Shown piece after piece: positions 17,040 through 26,822 of a DNA stretch of 64,000 nucleotides. Below the pieces are notes generated by a model. That model made no database searches, had not been told where the DNA came from, and was given only the letters and a program-made list of their open reading frames with translations. Location of the stretch: NCBI GenBank assembly GCA_019356535.1, contig CP037918.1, forward strand, positions 1,706,315 to 1,770,314. The letters are read 5' to 3'. This stretch comes from Chromatiaceae bacterium (GTDB lineage: Bacteria > Pseudomonadota > Gammaproteobacteria > Chromatiales > Chromatiaceae). A program made the position numbers and the translations under genes. Positions within the stretch are counted from its first letter, which is position 1. Every line of letters begins with the position of its first letter.

Positions 17040-19946
17040 TCAGTCGATCCCCGCCTTCCTGCGGAACATGCCCGCAAAATAGGCTTGCCAGCGACCACGC
17101 TTGGGGTCCATGCCCGGTACCCGGCGCTGCGGCTTGAACTGCGGGAAGGTACGCTTGGGCTCGGACTCGGCGGCCTTGTAGACCTTAACCCGCACGTCGT
17201 ACCAGGCGGCTTGCCCGGTGACGGGGTCAGAGTTGGAAATGTGCTCCCCGTACTCGCAGGGCGGCAGTTCCTCGCTGATCACGTGGTTGAGCAGGAAGCC
17301 CTTCTGCGATTCGTTGGCCTTCGGCGAGAGCCCCCAGGCGCCAGCGGCCTTGCCGATGGCGTTCCAGGTCCAGACCGTGCCCGGCTCGACCGACTCGGAG
17401 AAGCGCACCATGCAGCGCACCTTGCCGTGCGGCGACTCCACCCACACCCAGTCGCCGTCGTCGAAGCCCTGGGCCTTGCCCAGCTTCGGGCTGACATACA
17501 GGTAGTTGTGGGTATGGATCTGCCGCAACCAGGCGTTCTGACTGTCCCAGGAGTGGTACATGGCCATCGGGCGCTGGGTCACCGCGTTGAGCGGAAACTC
17601 CTGGGTATCGACCAGGCTGGCCTCCAGGGTCTCGTAATAGAAGGGCAGCGGGTCCATGAAGGTAATGATGCGCTTGCGCAACCGCTCCGGCGGCTGCTTG
17701 CCCGGGCGCTTGCCCAGTGCCGCCAGGCGGAACTTCTGCAACACCTCGGAATAGATGTGCACGTTGATCGGCTCGGCGTAACGGGTCATGCCGTGCGCAC
17801 GCGCCCACTCGAGATAACCCTTGTTCCAGTTGCGCATGTACTGGTACGACTTGGGCAGCTCGTAGTGGAAGACACAGTTGTTCTTGGCGTACATCTCCCA
17901 CTGCCGTGGGTTGGGCTCGCCCTTGAGGAACTTCTCACCGCCCTTGCCGCGCCAGCCCGCGAGGAAGCCGATACCGGAACCGGGCGAGGTCTCGAAGTTG
18001 ACGATGAAATCCGGGTAGTCACGGAACTTGCGGCTGCCGTCCTCGTTGACGAAGGCCGGCAGCTTGAGCCGCGAACCCAGCTCCACCAGCACGTCCTGGA
18101 AGGGCTTGCACTCGCCCTTCGGCGGCACCACCGGGATACGCACCGAATCGACCGGTCCGTCGAACTCGGAGATCGGCCGGTCGAGCATGGACATGGCGTC
18201 GTGCCGCTCCAGGTAGGTGGTGTCCGGCAGCACCAGATCGGCGAAAGCGACCGTCTCGGAATGGAAGGCATCGCACACGATCAGGAAGGGGATCTTGTAC
18301 TCGCCGTTCTCATCCTTGTCGGTGAGCATCTCGCGCACATTCGCCGTGTTCATCGACGAGTTCCAGGCCATGTTGGCCATGAACAGCAACAGGGTGTCGA
18401 TCTTGTAGGGATCACCGCGCCAGGCATTGGTGATGACGTTGTGCATCAGGCCGTGCACCGACAGGGGGTACTCCCAGGAGAAGGCCTTGTCGATACGCAG
18501 GGGCTCGCCGTCCTCGTCCACGAAGAGATCGTTGGGGTCGGCCGGCCAGCCCAGCGGCATGCCGTTGAGCGGGGTGTTGGGCTGCACATCCTCGCGGCTC
18601 TTTGGCGGCTTGGGGCACGGCGGGATGGGCCGCGGGAAGGGGGCCTTGTGACGGAAGCCTCCCGGCGTGTCGATGGTGTTGAGCATGGTCATCAACACGC
18701 TCATGGCGCGGATGGTCTGGAAACCGTTGGAATGCGCCGCCAGCCCGCGCATGGCGTGGAAGGCCACAGGTCCCCCTTTCACGCTCTGGTGCTCCTTGCC
18801 CCAGACATCGGTCCATTGGATAGGCAGCTCGATCTTCTGGTCGCGCGCGGTCACGCCCATCTCGTGCGCCAGGCGGCGGATGGTATCGGCTGGGATACCG
18901 GTGATGCCCTCGGCCCACTCCGGGCTGTACTCGTCGACCCGCTCCTTGAGCAGCTGGAAAGCAGTCTTCACCGGCTTGCCGTCGATCTCGTACTCGCCCA
19001 GCAAGAAGGGGTCGGCGCCCTCGGTGCGCACATCCACCGGGCGGTTGGTGATGCGGTCCCACCACAGCTTGTTCTGGGGATCGAAACAACCGTCTTCCAC
19101 CGGACGGTCGGTGCGGACGAACATACCGTAGTCGTCCGAGGCCTCGTCCAGGTTGATCAGCTCGGCGGCATTGGTGTAGTTGATGAGGAATTCACGGTCA
19201 TAAAGGCCCTGGGCGATCAGCTCGTGGATGATGGCCAGGAACAGGGCGCCGTCGGTCCCCGGGCGAATGGGCACCCACTCGTCGGCGATCGCCGAATAAC
19301 CGGTGCGCACCGGGTTGATGGAAATGAAGCGCCCGCCGCGCCGCTTGAACTTGGAGATGGCGATCTTCAGCGGGTTGGAGTGATGATCCTCGGCAGTACC
19401 GATCATCACGAACAGCTTGGCACGGTCGAGGTCGGGACCACCAAACTCCCAGAAAGAACCGCCGATGCTATAGATCATGCCCGCGGCCATGTTGACCGAG
19501 CAGAAACCACCGTGCGCCGCGTAGTTGGGCGTGCCGAACTGCTTGGCGAACAGGCCGGTCAGCGCCTGCATCTGGTCGCGACCGGTGAAAATGGCAAACT
19601 TGCTCGGGTCGGTCTTGCGCAGGTGGGACAGACGCTCCTCCATGATCTCGAAGGCGCGATCCCAGGAAATGGGTTCGAAATCCGCCTCGCCCCGCTCGGC
19701 GCCCTTGCGCCGCAGCAACGGCCGGGTCAGACGCGCCGGCGAGTACTGCTTCATGATGCCCGAGGCGCCTTTGGCGCAGATCACCCCCTTGTTGAGCGGA
19801 TGCTCGGGGTTGCCCTCGATATGGCGCACTTCGCCGTCACGCAGGGTGACGCGGATACCGCAACGGCAGGCACACATGTAGCAGGTGGTGTGCTTGACCT
19901 CGATGCGACCAGTCTCACTCTCATTGTATTCTGTCGGATCCAGCAT
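17040..19946 (-). CDS. soeA: Sulfite dehydrogenase molybdopterin subunit SoeA
   Basis: This 968-residue molybdo-bis-PGD oxidoreductase should oxidise sulfite to sulfate. It starts MLDPTEYNESETGRIEVKHT. The N-terminal [4Fe-4S] cysteines are C22, C25, C29 and C57. There is no Tat signal, which separates the cytoplasmic Soe enzyme from periplasmic PsrA/PhsA relatives. The C-terminal molydopterin-dinucleotide domain (LYVSPKLGKAQGFDDGDWVWV onward) is present. The ATG at 19946 matches the expected family start; the open frame continues 42 codons upstream without similarity. SoeABC is known from purple sulfur bacteria such as Allochromatium vinosum. Direction of catalysis is inferred from the family and the sulfur-oxidation genes nearby. 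Confidence 0.88.
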   Translation of the reverse strand: MLDPTEYNESETGRIEVKHTTCYMCACRCGIRVTLRDGEVRHIEGNPEHPLNKGVICAKGASGIMKQYSPARLTRPLLRRKGAERGEADFEPISWDRAFEIMEERLSHLRKTDPSKFAIFTGRDQMQALTGLFAKQFGTPNYAAHGGFCSVNMAAGMIYSIGGSFWEFGGPDLDRAKLFVMIGTAEDHHSNPLKIAISKFKRRGGRFISINPVRTGYSAIADEWVPIRPGTDGALFLAIIHELIAQGLYDREFLINYTNAAELINLDEASDDYGMFVRTDRPVEDGCFDPQNKLWWDRITNRPVDVRTEGADPFLLGEYEIDGKPVKTAFQLLKERVDEYSPEWAEGITGIPADTIRRLAHEMGVTARDQKIELPIQWTDVWGKEHQSVKGGPVAFHAMRGLAAHSNGFQTIRAMSVLMTMLNTIDTPGGFRHKAPFPRPIPPCPKPPKSREDVQPNTPLNGMPLGWPADPNDLFVDEDGEPLRIDKAFSWEYPLSVHGLMHNVITNAWRGDPYKIDTLLLFMANMAWNSSMNTANVREMLTDKDENGEYKIPFLIVCDAFHSETVAFADLVLPDTTYLERHDAMSMLDRPISEFDGPVDSVRIPVVPPKGECKPFQDVLVELGSRLKLPAFVNEDGSRKFRDYPDFIVNFETSPGSGIGFLAGWRGKGGEKFLKGEPNPRQWEMYAKNNCVFHYELPKSYQYMRNWNKGYLEWARAHGMTRYAEPINVHIYSEVLQKFRLAALGKRPGKQPPERLRKRIITFMDPLPFYYETLEASLVDTQEFPLNAVTQRPMAMYHSWDSQNAWLRQIHTHNYLYVSPKLGKAQGFDDGDWVWVESPHGKVRCMVRFSESVEPGTVWTWNAIGKAAGAWGLSPKANESQKGFLLNHVISEELPPCEYGEHISNSDPVTGQAAWYDVRVKVYKAAESEPKRTFPQFKPQRRVPGMDPKRGRWQAYFAGMFRRKAGID

Positions 19947-20018
19947 TCGGGTATGCCCTGGTTGAAGGAATCTCGTAATGGTTTTGCCCGGGCGCAACAC
20001 ACGCCCAAAGCGAACATC

Positions 20019-20045
20019 ATAATATTCGCGTTCTCTAATGGGCAA
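20019..20045 (-). promoter_or_regulatory. Candidate soeA promoter
   Basis: On the minus strand TTGCCC (20045-20040) is followed after 15 bases by TATTAT (20024-20019). The site lies 73 bases upstream of the soeA ATG in a 197-bp spacer. The spacing is short for a sigma-70 promoter, so this is tentative. Confidence 0.3.
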
Positions 20046-20143
20046 ACCCCAACAGCACCGCCGGTGCCGCAAATGCGGTGCAACCCACTGAACGGAAAGC
20101 TATCACAGAATTTTCAGGGTTTTTTCAGCTCGCCCACTGTACC

Positions 20144-20599
20144 TCAGTAACGCAGCTTGCGGATCACCCGGAAGCCGTCACGATCAGGCTTCCAGCCCCA
20201 GAAGTGGGACTGGGCATCGCGCAGGGCATCCCACAGTGCGTCGTCCCAGGAGCGGGCGCTGAAGCCGCAGCCGACCACCGAGCGTTTCTTGCCTCGGCGA
20301 TCCTCGAAATCGCTGCGGATCACGATCACGTAGGCATGTTCAAGATTGGTGAGGTTCTGCGGATGGATGATGTCCAGGTGCTTGTAGTAATCGGCATACC
20401 CCTTCTTGCGCAGACGTTCGATGGCCTCATCCTGTGCCTCGGAGACATGGCCGCGGGTGATCACCAACTCGTAGTCGAAGGTCTGCCCCTGGAACTTGGC
20501 CATCACGCAGGCGGCACCGGCCGCCTGCACCGGGCGGGCTGCAGGCATCAGCCAGCCCAGGGCCAACAACAGCGGAAGAAAGCGGACGACGGCAGACAT
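20144..20599 (-). CDS. Exported protein of unknown function
   Basis: A 151-residue protein with a clear signal peptide (MSAVVRFLPLLLALGWLMPAA, cut near AQA-like PVQAAG). The mature part has two cysteines (GAACVMAK and VVGCGFSA) that could form a disulfide, and Trp-rich segments near the C-terminus (SWDDALWDALRD, HFWGWKPDRDG). I do not recognise the family. It is the last gene of a four-gene minus-strand group with two membrane coiled-coil proteins and a lipoprotein, and is followed by soeA. A role in the periplasm is inferred from the signal peptide only. Confidence 0.65.
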   Translation of the reverse strand: MSAVVRFLPLLLALGWLMPAARPVQAAGAACVMAKFQGQTFDYELVITRGHVSEAQDEAIERLRKKGYADYYKHLDIIHPQNLTNLEHAYVIVIRSDFEDRRGKKRSVVGCGFSARSWDDALWDALRDAQSHFWGWKPDRDGFRVIRKLRY

Positions 20600-20654
20600 G
20601 GGAGACCTCCAGGATTCTTCCCCGTCTATCGGCCGCAGCAGGCGTTTTCTGAAG

Positions 20655-21209
20655 TCAGGGCAATACCGGGTTGAAGGCGCCCATGGGGTCGGCGATGAGG
20701 CGCACGTCCTGGCGCATGCGCGCGATATTGCCGGTCATCTGCATCATGTTGGGTGTGATGGTGCCGACGGCCTGCCGCAGCAAGGACATGTCCTGGTTGA
20801 TCAGGCGCATGCTCTCGGCCATCAACGACATGTCCTCGCGCATGCTCGGCAAGCGACCTGTCATCTGCACCACATGCCCGGTGATCGGCGTCATCTGCTG
20901 CATGTGCGTCTCGAACGCCGCCACATACCCGACCACCAGGCCCATGTCGTGATCCACTCGGTTCAGCCGGGTCACCATGGACTCCATGTTGCCGACTATG
21001 CGGTCCAGATCCTTGTACAGCACCCGAACGTAGTAGAGGTTGAATACCGCGAGCACAACCAACAGGATGGAAATCACCACGATCACCGTGTCGGTGATGC
21101 GGAAATGATGCTCGCGCTCGTCGAGGGTGATCTGGGTTTCACGTCCGATGCGGGCCATCACCTCGACGATGGGACGGCGGGGATCGAGTTCCGGCGGAGG
21201 CATGTCCAT
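20655..21209 (-). CDS. Membrane-anchored Met-rich coiled-coil protein, paralogue 1
   Basis: This 184-residue protein has a short charged N-terminus, one membrane helix (about 40-63, TVIVVISILLVVLAVFNLYY) and a long helical outer part. That part is rich in Met and arranged in heptad-like runs (HMQQMTPITGHVVQMTGRLP, MREDMSLMAESMRLI). It ends RMRQDVRLIADPMGAFNPVLP. The same plan and a similar C-terminal end occur in the next gene upstream and in the gene at 60433-60930, so the three form one family. Topology suggests N-in, C-out, with the coiled coil in the periplasm. The function is unknown. The gap to paralogue 2 is 16 bases. Confidence 0.7.
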   Translation of the reverse strand: MDMPPPELDPRRPIVEVMARIGRETQITLDEREHHFRITDTVIVVISILLVVLAVFNLYYVRVLYKDLDRIVGNMESMVTRLNRVDHDMGLVVGYVAAFETHMQQMTPITGHVVQMTGRLPSMREDMSLMAESMRLINQDMSLLRQAVGTITPNMMQMTGNIARMRQDVRLIADPMGAFNPVLP

Positions 21210-21225
21210 GGGACCGACGACCTGT

Positions 21226-21807
21226 TCAGGGGAAGGGGAACATGCGGTTGAGCGTCCGCGCCGGTTTGGACAGGCGGTGCATCTCGCGTCCCATCATGCC
21301 CACCTCACCGTTCATGCTGAGGATGGTGCCGGCAATACCCGCCATCTCGTCCTTGACCGCCGACAATTCGCGCTGCACCCCGGTGACGTCCCCGCGCATA
21401 TGCTGCATGTAGTTCTGCATCGCGGCCATCTCCTCGTCCATCTTCGCCGTGGCCTCACCGACCTGGCGCATCAACGCCACCTGTTTCTCCATGGAGTCCA
21501 TGGCTCGGGTGATATTGTCCACGCGCGTGGTGACCGACTCGAAATGCGTATTCATGGCCACCACCATGTCGGACATGCGATTGATCTGCGAGGACAGGGT
21601 GAGCAGCAGCACCAGGATGGAAATGGCGATGCCGCCGAGCAGGATGAGCCCGGCACGGATGGTCCAGTTGAGCCGGTTGCTCAGCTGGGTCTTCATCTCG
21701 ATCTGCGCCAGCATGATGCCCTCGAAGGAACTGAGGGCTCGCAGGTACTGGGCCTGGAGCACGCTCTCGTCGGTACTGGCCTTGGGCTCGGGCAGTTCGG
21801 GGGCCAT
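21226..21807 (-). CDS. Membrane-anchored Met-rich coiled-coil protein, paralogue 2
   Basis: A 193-residue protein starting at ATG 21807 (MAPELPEPKAS); the longer frame adds 17 residues without support. One membrane helix lies at about 48-70 (IRAGLILLGGIAISILVLLL). A long amphipathic helical region follows, with frequent Met (MDSMEKQVALM, MDEEMAAMQNYMQHM). The end GREMHRLSKPARTLNRMFPFP matches the pattern of the other two paralogues: a basic helix, a Pro, then Asn and a terminal Pro. It is probably co-transcribed with its 184-residue neighbour. No catalytic motif is visible. Confidence 0.7.
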   Translation of the reverse strand: MAPELPEPKASTDESVLQAQYLRALSSFEGIMLAQIEMKTQLSNRLNWTIRAGLILLGGIAISILVLLLTLSSQINRMSDMVVAMNTHFESVTTRVDNITRAMDSMEKQVALMRQVGEATAKMDEEMAAMQNYMQHMRGDVTGVQRELSAVKDEMAGIAGTILSMNGEVGMMGREMHRLSKPARTLNRMFPFP

Positions 21808-21928
21808 GGACGGCTGATTCCTGGTTATCGTTGTACCGAGGCGCGCCCCACGGCACACCTGTCGTTACAAGGATATTCACCCAAGCATCAGCGAGGGTCA
21901 AATGGCCGGGGTGCAGTCCCCGCCCCCT

Positions 21929-22843
21929 TCAAGGCCAATCGCGCAGTGCCGAGAGATCCCAGCCGCAGCGTTTCTCCACCAGGTCGAAAAGGGCTTCGTC
22001 GGACTTGAGCTTCCAGATCAGACGGGGATCGGTATCGCCCGGCTTGGGCCGCTGCTCCCACAGCAGGGCGGGCGACAGGAGGCATCGCTCGCGATAGCGC
22101 GAGGGGTAACGAACCTCTGCCAGCTTCTGGCGCCCCCAGACCTTGGCACGTCGTGGCGCCTCGCCACGCTGCGCCACGGTGATGACCAGCCCCTTGCCAC
22201 GGTAGTGGATTCGCGGATTGTGACGTGCGTGTCGGTTGCGGTTGAAATCGATGGGCTGCTCCTCGAGCACGCCATCGACGATCTCCGCGGTCGCCGCATC
22301 GAACACCACCGATTCGCCGGTCGGCAGGTGCACACGCAGGCGATCGCCCTCGCGCACCAGCGACGGCAACTGGCGACGCGGGAAGAAATGCAGCTCGCGG
22401 AACATGTTGTCGTGACTGTAGCGCTTGCTGATGCGCACATCGTCCAGCACCGAGAGGAAGATCTCCTCGCGCGCTCGGTCGGGATACTGGAACAGGAACT
22501 CACGGCGCGCGCCGGTTCCCTTGAGGCCGCGCGGATTGACCCGTGGCGAGCCCTTGTTCACCAGCGCAAAGCCAACCACCTTCTCCTGCCGCTCCTGCAT
22601 GTAGGTGTAGAGCTTGACACCCGGCACCCGTCCCATGCTGATCGCGCGGTCGTAACGATAAGCCTCACGCACCAGATCACGTTCGGGCGGCAGGTCGCGC
22701 CCCAGCTGCTCGAGCACCGTGTCCAGTGGTGGCTTTGGCGGCAGTGGAGGCCGGGGTACCGGTTCGGGCGCCGGCGCCTTGGGCGGGGTGCCGCAGGAAG
22801 CGAGAAACAGGGTCAAGACGAGCCAGAGCAGCTTGCGTGGCAT
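21929..22843 (-). CDS. Lipoprotein of unknown function
   Basis: A 304-residue protein with a type II signal peptide ending LFLASC|G, followed by a Pro-rich linker (TPPKAPAPEPVPRPPLPPKP) of about 25 residues. The mature domain is basic and predicted mixed alpha/beta, with no motif I recognise. It is the first gene of the minus-strand group 22843-20144 and lies 121 bases before the coiled-coil paralogues. The Pro-rich linker is the kind that lets an outer-membrane lipoprotein reach across the periplasm, but the destination membrane is not proven by the sequence. Confidence 0.7.
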   Translation of the reverse strand: MPRKLLWLVLTLFLASCGTPPKAPAPEPVPRPPLPPKPPLDTVLEQLGRDLPPERDLVREAYRYDRAISMGRVPGVKLYTYMQERQEKVVGFALVNKGSPRVNPRGLKGTGARREFLFQYPDRAREEIFLSVLDDVRISKRYSHDNMFRELHFFPRRQLPSLVREGDRLRVHLPTGESVVFDAATAEIVDGVLEEQPIDFNRNRHARHNPRIHYRGKGLVITVAQRGEAPRRAKVWGRQKLAEVRYPSRYRERCLLSPALLWEQRPKPGDTDPRLIWKLKSDEALFDLVEKRCGWDLSALRDWP

Positions 22844-22975
22844 GCCATCGATTCTCTATATCGTAGTGCTGACTGGAATCCCGGCCCAGCCGGGTCCGCG
22901 TTGCGCCAGACTCTAACAGGCATCGCCTCCCAGACCTGTGACGCCGCCGACACTCCCGGTGTGCGCTGCCACCCC

Positions 22976-24862
22976 TTATTCGAGTTCCGCCCAGCGGGCA
23001 TAGGCCGACTCGAGTGCCTCTTCCAGCGCCTTCAGGCGCTCACCCAGCCCGGCGAGCCCGTCGGCGCCCAGTTGCGCATAGACTGTCGGGTCGGACAGCT
23101 GTTGCTGCACCTCGGCCAGTTCGGCCTCGAGCTGCTCGATTCTCTCCGGCAGGGCGTCGAGCTCACGTTGTTCCTTGTAGCTAAGCTTGCGCGGACGCAC
23201 AGCACGTTCGCGTTTCGGCGTCCGGGCAGGCGCAGCCCGCTCCTTTTCTCCCGCCGTCGGCGACGGCGCGGGCCGCGAACGCAGCCAGTCGCTGTATCCC
23301 CCCACGTATTCGCCAATCCGCCCCTCGCCCTCGAACACCAGGGTGCTGGTCACCACGTTGTCGAGAAAGTCCCGGTCGTGGCTGACCAGCAGCAGGGTGC
23401 CGTCGAAGTCCAGCAGGCGCTCCTCGAGCAGCTCCAGGGTCTCCAGGTCGAGGTCGTTGGTCGGCTCGTCCATCACCAGCAGGTTGAACGGGCGGGTGAA
23501 CAGGCGCGCCAGCAGCAGGCGGTTGCGCTCGCCGCCCGACAGCGCCCGCACCGGCTGGCGTGCCCGCGCCGGCGGGAACAGGAAATCAGCGAGATAGGAG
23601 ATCACGTGCTGCTCGCGTCCGTTGACCACCACCTTGTCGCTTCCGCCAGCGACGTTGTCCTGCACCGTGCGGTCCAGGTCGAGCTGCTCGCGCAGCTGGT
23701 CGAAATAGGCAACCTCCAGGCGGGTGCCCAGACGCACCTGGCCGTGGTCGGGTTGCAGACGACCGAGCATCAGCCTGAGCAGGGTGCTCTTGCCGCAACC
23801 GTTGGGACCGATGATGCCCACCCGATCACCACGCAGGATGGTGGTGCTGAAACCACGGATCACCGGTCGCCCGTCCCACGCGTAGTCCACGTCTTCCAGC
23901 TCGCACACCAGACGCCCGGAACGTTCAGCACTGTTGAGCGCGATCCGTGCCGTACCCTGGCGTTCGCGCCGCGCCCTCGCCTCCTCGCGCAGCGCCTGCA
24001 GGCGGCGCACCCTTCCCTCGTTGCGGGTACGGCGCGCCTTGATACCCTGGCGAATCCAGGCCTCCTCCTGCGCCAGCAGGCGCTCCTGGCGCGCGCGCTC
24101 CTTTGCCTCGGCGCGGTCCAGTGCCTCGCGACGACGCAGGTAGGTGTCGTAGTCGCCGGGAAAGTCGCGCAGGCTGCCCCGGTCCAGTTCCACGATGCGC
24201 GTCGCCAGCCGCCGCAGGAAACCCCGGTCATGGGTGATGAAGACCAGGGCGCCGCGCCAGCCGAGCAGGAACTCCTCCAGCCAGGCGATGGCCTCGATAT
24301 CGAGGTGGTTGGTCGGCTCATCAAGCAGCAACAGATCGGGATCACCCGCCAGCGCACGCGCCAGCAACACGCGCCGCTTCATGCCGCCAGACAGGGAGGT
24401 GAAATCCACCTCGCCATCCAGACCCATGCGCGAGAGGATGGTCTCGACCCGCTGCTGCACCTGCCAGCCCCCGGCCTGTTCCAGTGCCTGCTGGGCCTTC
24501 GCCAGGCGCGCCAGCGCGCGCTCGTCTGCCGCCTCGCCCAGGGCTGCGCCTGCCGCATGGTAGTCCTTGACCAGGGCAGCGATCTCGCCCAGGCCATCGG
24601 CCACCACCTCGAACACCGTGCCCACCAGGCCTTCGGGCACAGCCTGCTCGAGCCGCGCCACCCGCGCGTCCCGGCGCAGCACGCGCTCACCCTCGTCGGG
24701 CGCCAGCTCACCGGCAATGATGCGCAGCAGGGTCGACTTGCCCTCGCCGTTGCGGCCGATCAGGCAGATGCGCTCGCCGTCCTCGATCGATAACGAGACG
24801 CCATCAAGCAGGGGCGGGTGGGCGAAGGAGAGATGAATGTCACGCAGGGACAGCAGGGCCAT
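22976..24862 (-). CDS. uup: ABC-F family ATPase Uup
   Basis: A soluble tandem-ATPase protein of 628 residues. The first cassette has Walker A GRNGEGKST (36-44) and signature LSGGM; the second has GPNGCGKST and LSGGE. The interdomain linker is present, and the C-terminal 90 residues form the coiled-coil DNA- or ribosome-binding domain typical of Uup. The ATG at 24862 is favoured because MALLSLRDIHLSFAH is the normal start. ABC-F proteins act on ribosomes, and Uup also affects transposon precise excision in E. coli. The first signature reads LSGGM rather than LSGGQ, which is common in this family. It is divergent from cydA. Confidence 0.93.
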   Translation of the reverse strand: MALLSLRDIHLSFAHPPLLDGVSLSIEDGERICLIGRNGEGKSTLLRIIAGELAPDEGERVLRRDARVARLEQAVPEGLVGTVFEVVADGLGEIAALVKDYHAAGAALGEAADERALARLAKAQQALEQAGGWQVQQRVETILSRMGLDGEVDFTSLSGGMKRRVLLARALAGDPDLLLLDEPTNHLDIEAIAWLEEFLLGWRGALVFITHDRGFLRRLATRIVELDRGSLRDFPGDYDTYLRRREALDRAEAKERARQERLLAQEEAWIRQGIKARRTRNEGRVRRLQALREEARARRERQGTARIALNSAERSGRLVCELEDVDYAWDGRPVIRGFSTTILRGDRVGIIGPNGCGKSTLLRLMLGRLQPDHGQVRLGTRLEVAYFDQLREQLDLDRTVQDNVAGGSDKVVVNGREQHVISYLADFLFPPARARQPVRALSGGERNRLLLARLFTRPFNLLVMDEPTNDLDLETLELLEERLLDFDGTLLLVSHDRDFLDNVVTSTLVFEGEGRIGEYVGGYSDWLRSRPAPSPTAGEKERAAPARTPKRERAVRPRKLSYKEQRELDALPERIEQLEAELAEVQQQLSDPTVYAQLGADGLAGLGERLKALEEALESAYARWAELE

Positions 24863-25215
24863 GAAGGAAACGTCTTTCTCGGAACCGGGCACAATGTTCG
24901 CACATCCGTCCCCTGTCGGCAGCGCTCATGGCGCCACGCGACGACCACTCCACACGCAGGGGCCCGCTGCCCCTGAGCGACAGATTTTGGCGCAGCCATC
25001 GTGTCGGGATGCCGCCTCGATACGCTGAAAATGGCACCAAATAACCCTTCCAAACTTCGGCATTAAGGGTTTTCCCTAGATTTCCTGCTAGACTTCGGCC
25101 CGCTGGCATTAGGGTATGTCAATGCCACAATCGGCAAAGCGACATAAAGTATTGCCGCTCAATCACTGACTCGATACCCGTTTCCCCATCGTCATCAGCC
25201 CCGAGGACACCGACC
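24863..25215. other. 353-bp regulatory spacer between uup and cydA
   Basis: No coding frame here looks real. AACCCTT (25043-25049) and AAGGGTT (25065-25071) form a 7-bp inverted repeat with a 15-nt loop, about 145 bases before cydA. I looked for an FNR/ANR box (TTGAT-N4-ATCAA) and found only a poor partial match near 25154. The promoters for both divergent genes should lie in this stretch. Confidence 0.45.
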
Positions 25216-26811
25216 ATGATGGACCCGGAATTCGTTGAACTCTCGCGCTGGCAGTTCGCCATCACCGCGTTGTACCACTTCATCTTCGTACCGCTCACCC
25301 TGGGGTTGACCTGGATCCTGGTGATCATGGAGTCGGTCTACGTCATGACCGGCAAGCAGGTCTACAAGGACATGACTCGCTTCTGGGGCAAGCTGTTCGG
25401 GATCAACTTCGCGCTCGGCGTGACCACCGGACTGACCATGGAGTTCGAGTTCGGCACCAACTGGGCCTACTACTCGCATTACGTGGGCGACGTGTTCGGC
25501 GCACCGCTGGCGATCGAGGGCCTGATGGCCTTCTTCCTCGAATCCACCTTCGTAGGCATGTTCTTCCTGGGATGGGACCGCCTGAGCAAGCGCCAGCACC
25601 TGGCCGTGACCTTTCTCACCGCACTGGGCACCAACCTCTCGGCGCTGTGGATCCTGGTGGCCAACGGCTGGATGCAGAACCCGGTGGGCGCCGAGTTCAA
25701 CATCGACACCATGCGTATGGAGATGACCAGCTTCGCCGAGGTGTTCTTCAACCCGGTGGCGCAAGTGAAATTCATCCACACCGCCTCCGCGGGCTATGTC
25801 GCTGCCTCGATGTTCGTTGCCGGCATCTCCGCCTATTACCTGCTCAAGGGCCGCGACCTCGGCTTCGCGCGCCGCTCCATGGCGGTGGCCCTGGGCTTCG
25901 GCCTGGCTTCCATCTTCTCGGTGATCGTGCTCGGCGACGAGTCCGGCTATGAGGTCGGCGACGTACAGAAAGTGAAGCTGGCCGCCATCGAGGCCGAATG
26001 GCACACCGAGGAGCCGCCCGCCGCCTTCACCCTGTTCGGCTGGCCCAACGATGAGACCATGGAGACCGAGCACGCGATCAAGATCCCCTGGCTGATGGGC
26101 ATCATCGCCACCCGCTCCATCGACGAGGAAGTCCCCGGCATCCACGACCTGATCAAACAGGCGGAGCACCGCATTCGCACCGGCATCATCGCCTATCGCG
26201 CCATGACTGCGATCCGCAACGGCACCGCCGACGAGGAGGACCACGCCCTGTTCGACATGTACAAGAAAGACCTGGGCTACGCTCTGCTGCTCAAGCAGTA
26301 CACCGACAAGGTAGTGGATGCCACCGACGAACAGATCAAACTGGCCGCGCGCGGCACCGTCCCCGATGTGACCCTGCTGTTCTGGACCTTCCGCATCATG
26401 GTGTTCAGCGGCTTCACCATGCTGTTCCTGTTTGTCACCGGCTTCGTGCTGATGGCACAGCGCCGCCTGGAACGCCACCGCTGGCTGCTGCGCGCCTTCC
26501 TGTATGGCATCCCCCTGCCCTGGATCGCCATCGAAACCGGCTGGTTCGTTGCCGAGTACGGCCGCCAGCCCTGGGCCATCGGCGAGATCCTGCCTACCTT
26601 CCTGGCCACCTCCAGCCTCACCAAGGAAGACCTGATGATCAGCCTGGCTGGCTTCATCACCTTCTACACGGTGCTGGCGATCATCGAGTTCTACCTGATG
26701 TTCAAGTTCGCGAGGCTGGGCCCCAGCTCGCTGCATACCGGCCGTTATCACTTCGAGCGTAGCGGCGCGCCCGATCTGGCCAACGCCCCCGCCGCCCCTG
26801 TGAAAGACTGA
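25216..26811 (+). CDS. cydA: Cytochrome bd ubiquinol oxidase subunit I
   Basis: CydA carries hemes b558, b595 and d and reduces O2 to water with quinol as donor, without proton pumping. The 531-residue protein has the axial ligands H21, H188 and M395 (equivalent to E. coli H19, H186 and M393) and the GRQPW motif. The quinol-binding loop contains the extra segment seen in the long-Q-loop type (around [21 protein letters not shown]). The start [15 protein letters not shown] follows CCGAGGACACCGACC. It heads a five-gene run cydA-cydB-cydX-cydD-cydC. Cyanide-insensitive CioA has a shorter Q-loop and is less likely. Confidence 0.96.
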   Translation: MMDPEFVELSRWQFAITALYHFIFVPLTLGLTWILVIMESVYVMTGKQVYKDMTRFWGKLFGINFALGVTTGLTMEFEFGTNWAYYSHYVGDVFGAPLAIEGLMAFFLESTFVGMFFLGWDRLSKRQHLAVTFLTALGTNLSALWILVANGWMQNPVGAEFNIDTMRMEMTSFAEVFFNPVAQVKFIHTASAGYVAASMFVAGISAYYLLKGRDLGFARRSMAVALGFGLASIFSVIVLGDESGYEVGDVQKVKLAAIEAEWHTEEPPAAFTLFGWPNDETMETEHAIKIPWLMGIIATRSIDEEVPGIHDLIKQAEHRIRTGIIAYRAMTAIRNGTADEEDHALFDMYKKDLGYALLLKQYTDKVVDATDEQIKLAARGTVPDVTLLFWTFRIMVFSGFTMLFLFVTGFVLMAQRRLERHRWLLRAFLYGIPLPWIAIETGWFVAEYGRQPWAIGEILPTFLATSSLTKEDLMISLAGFITFYTVLAIIEFYLMFKFARLGPSSLHTGRYHFERSGAPDLANAPAAPVKD

Positions 26812-26822
26812 GGAGACCGATC

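Noticed and set aside
16794-20150. 1118-codon plus-strand open frame opposite soeA and soeB
   Set aside because: It runs through well-supported genes on the other strand and shows no domain or signal; it is a GC-driven shadow frame.
21902-24793. 963-codon plus-strand open frame opposite uup and the lipoprotein gene
   Set aside because: It crosses two unrelated genes and their spacer and has no recognised motif.
25140-25190. FNR/ANR box upstream of cydA
   Set aside because: The best match (TTGCC-N4-AATCA near 25154) has too many mismatches to the TTGAT-N4-ATCAA consensus.
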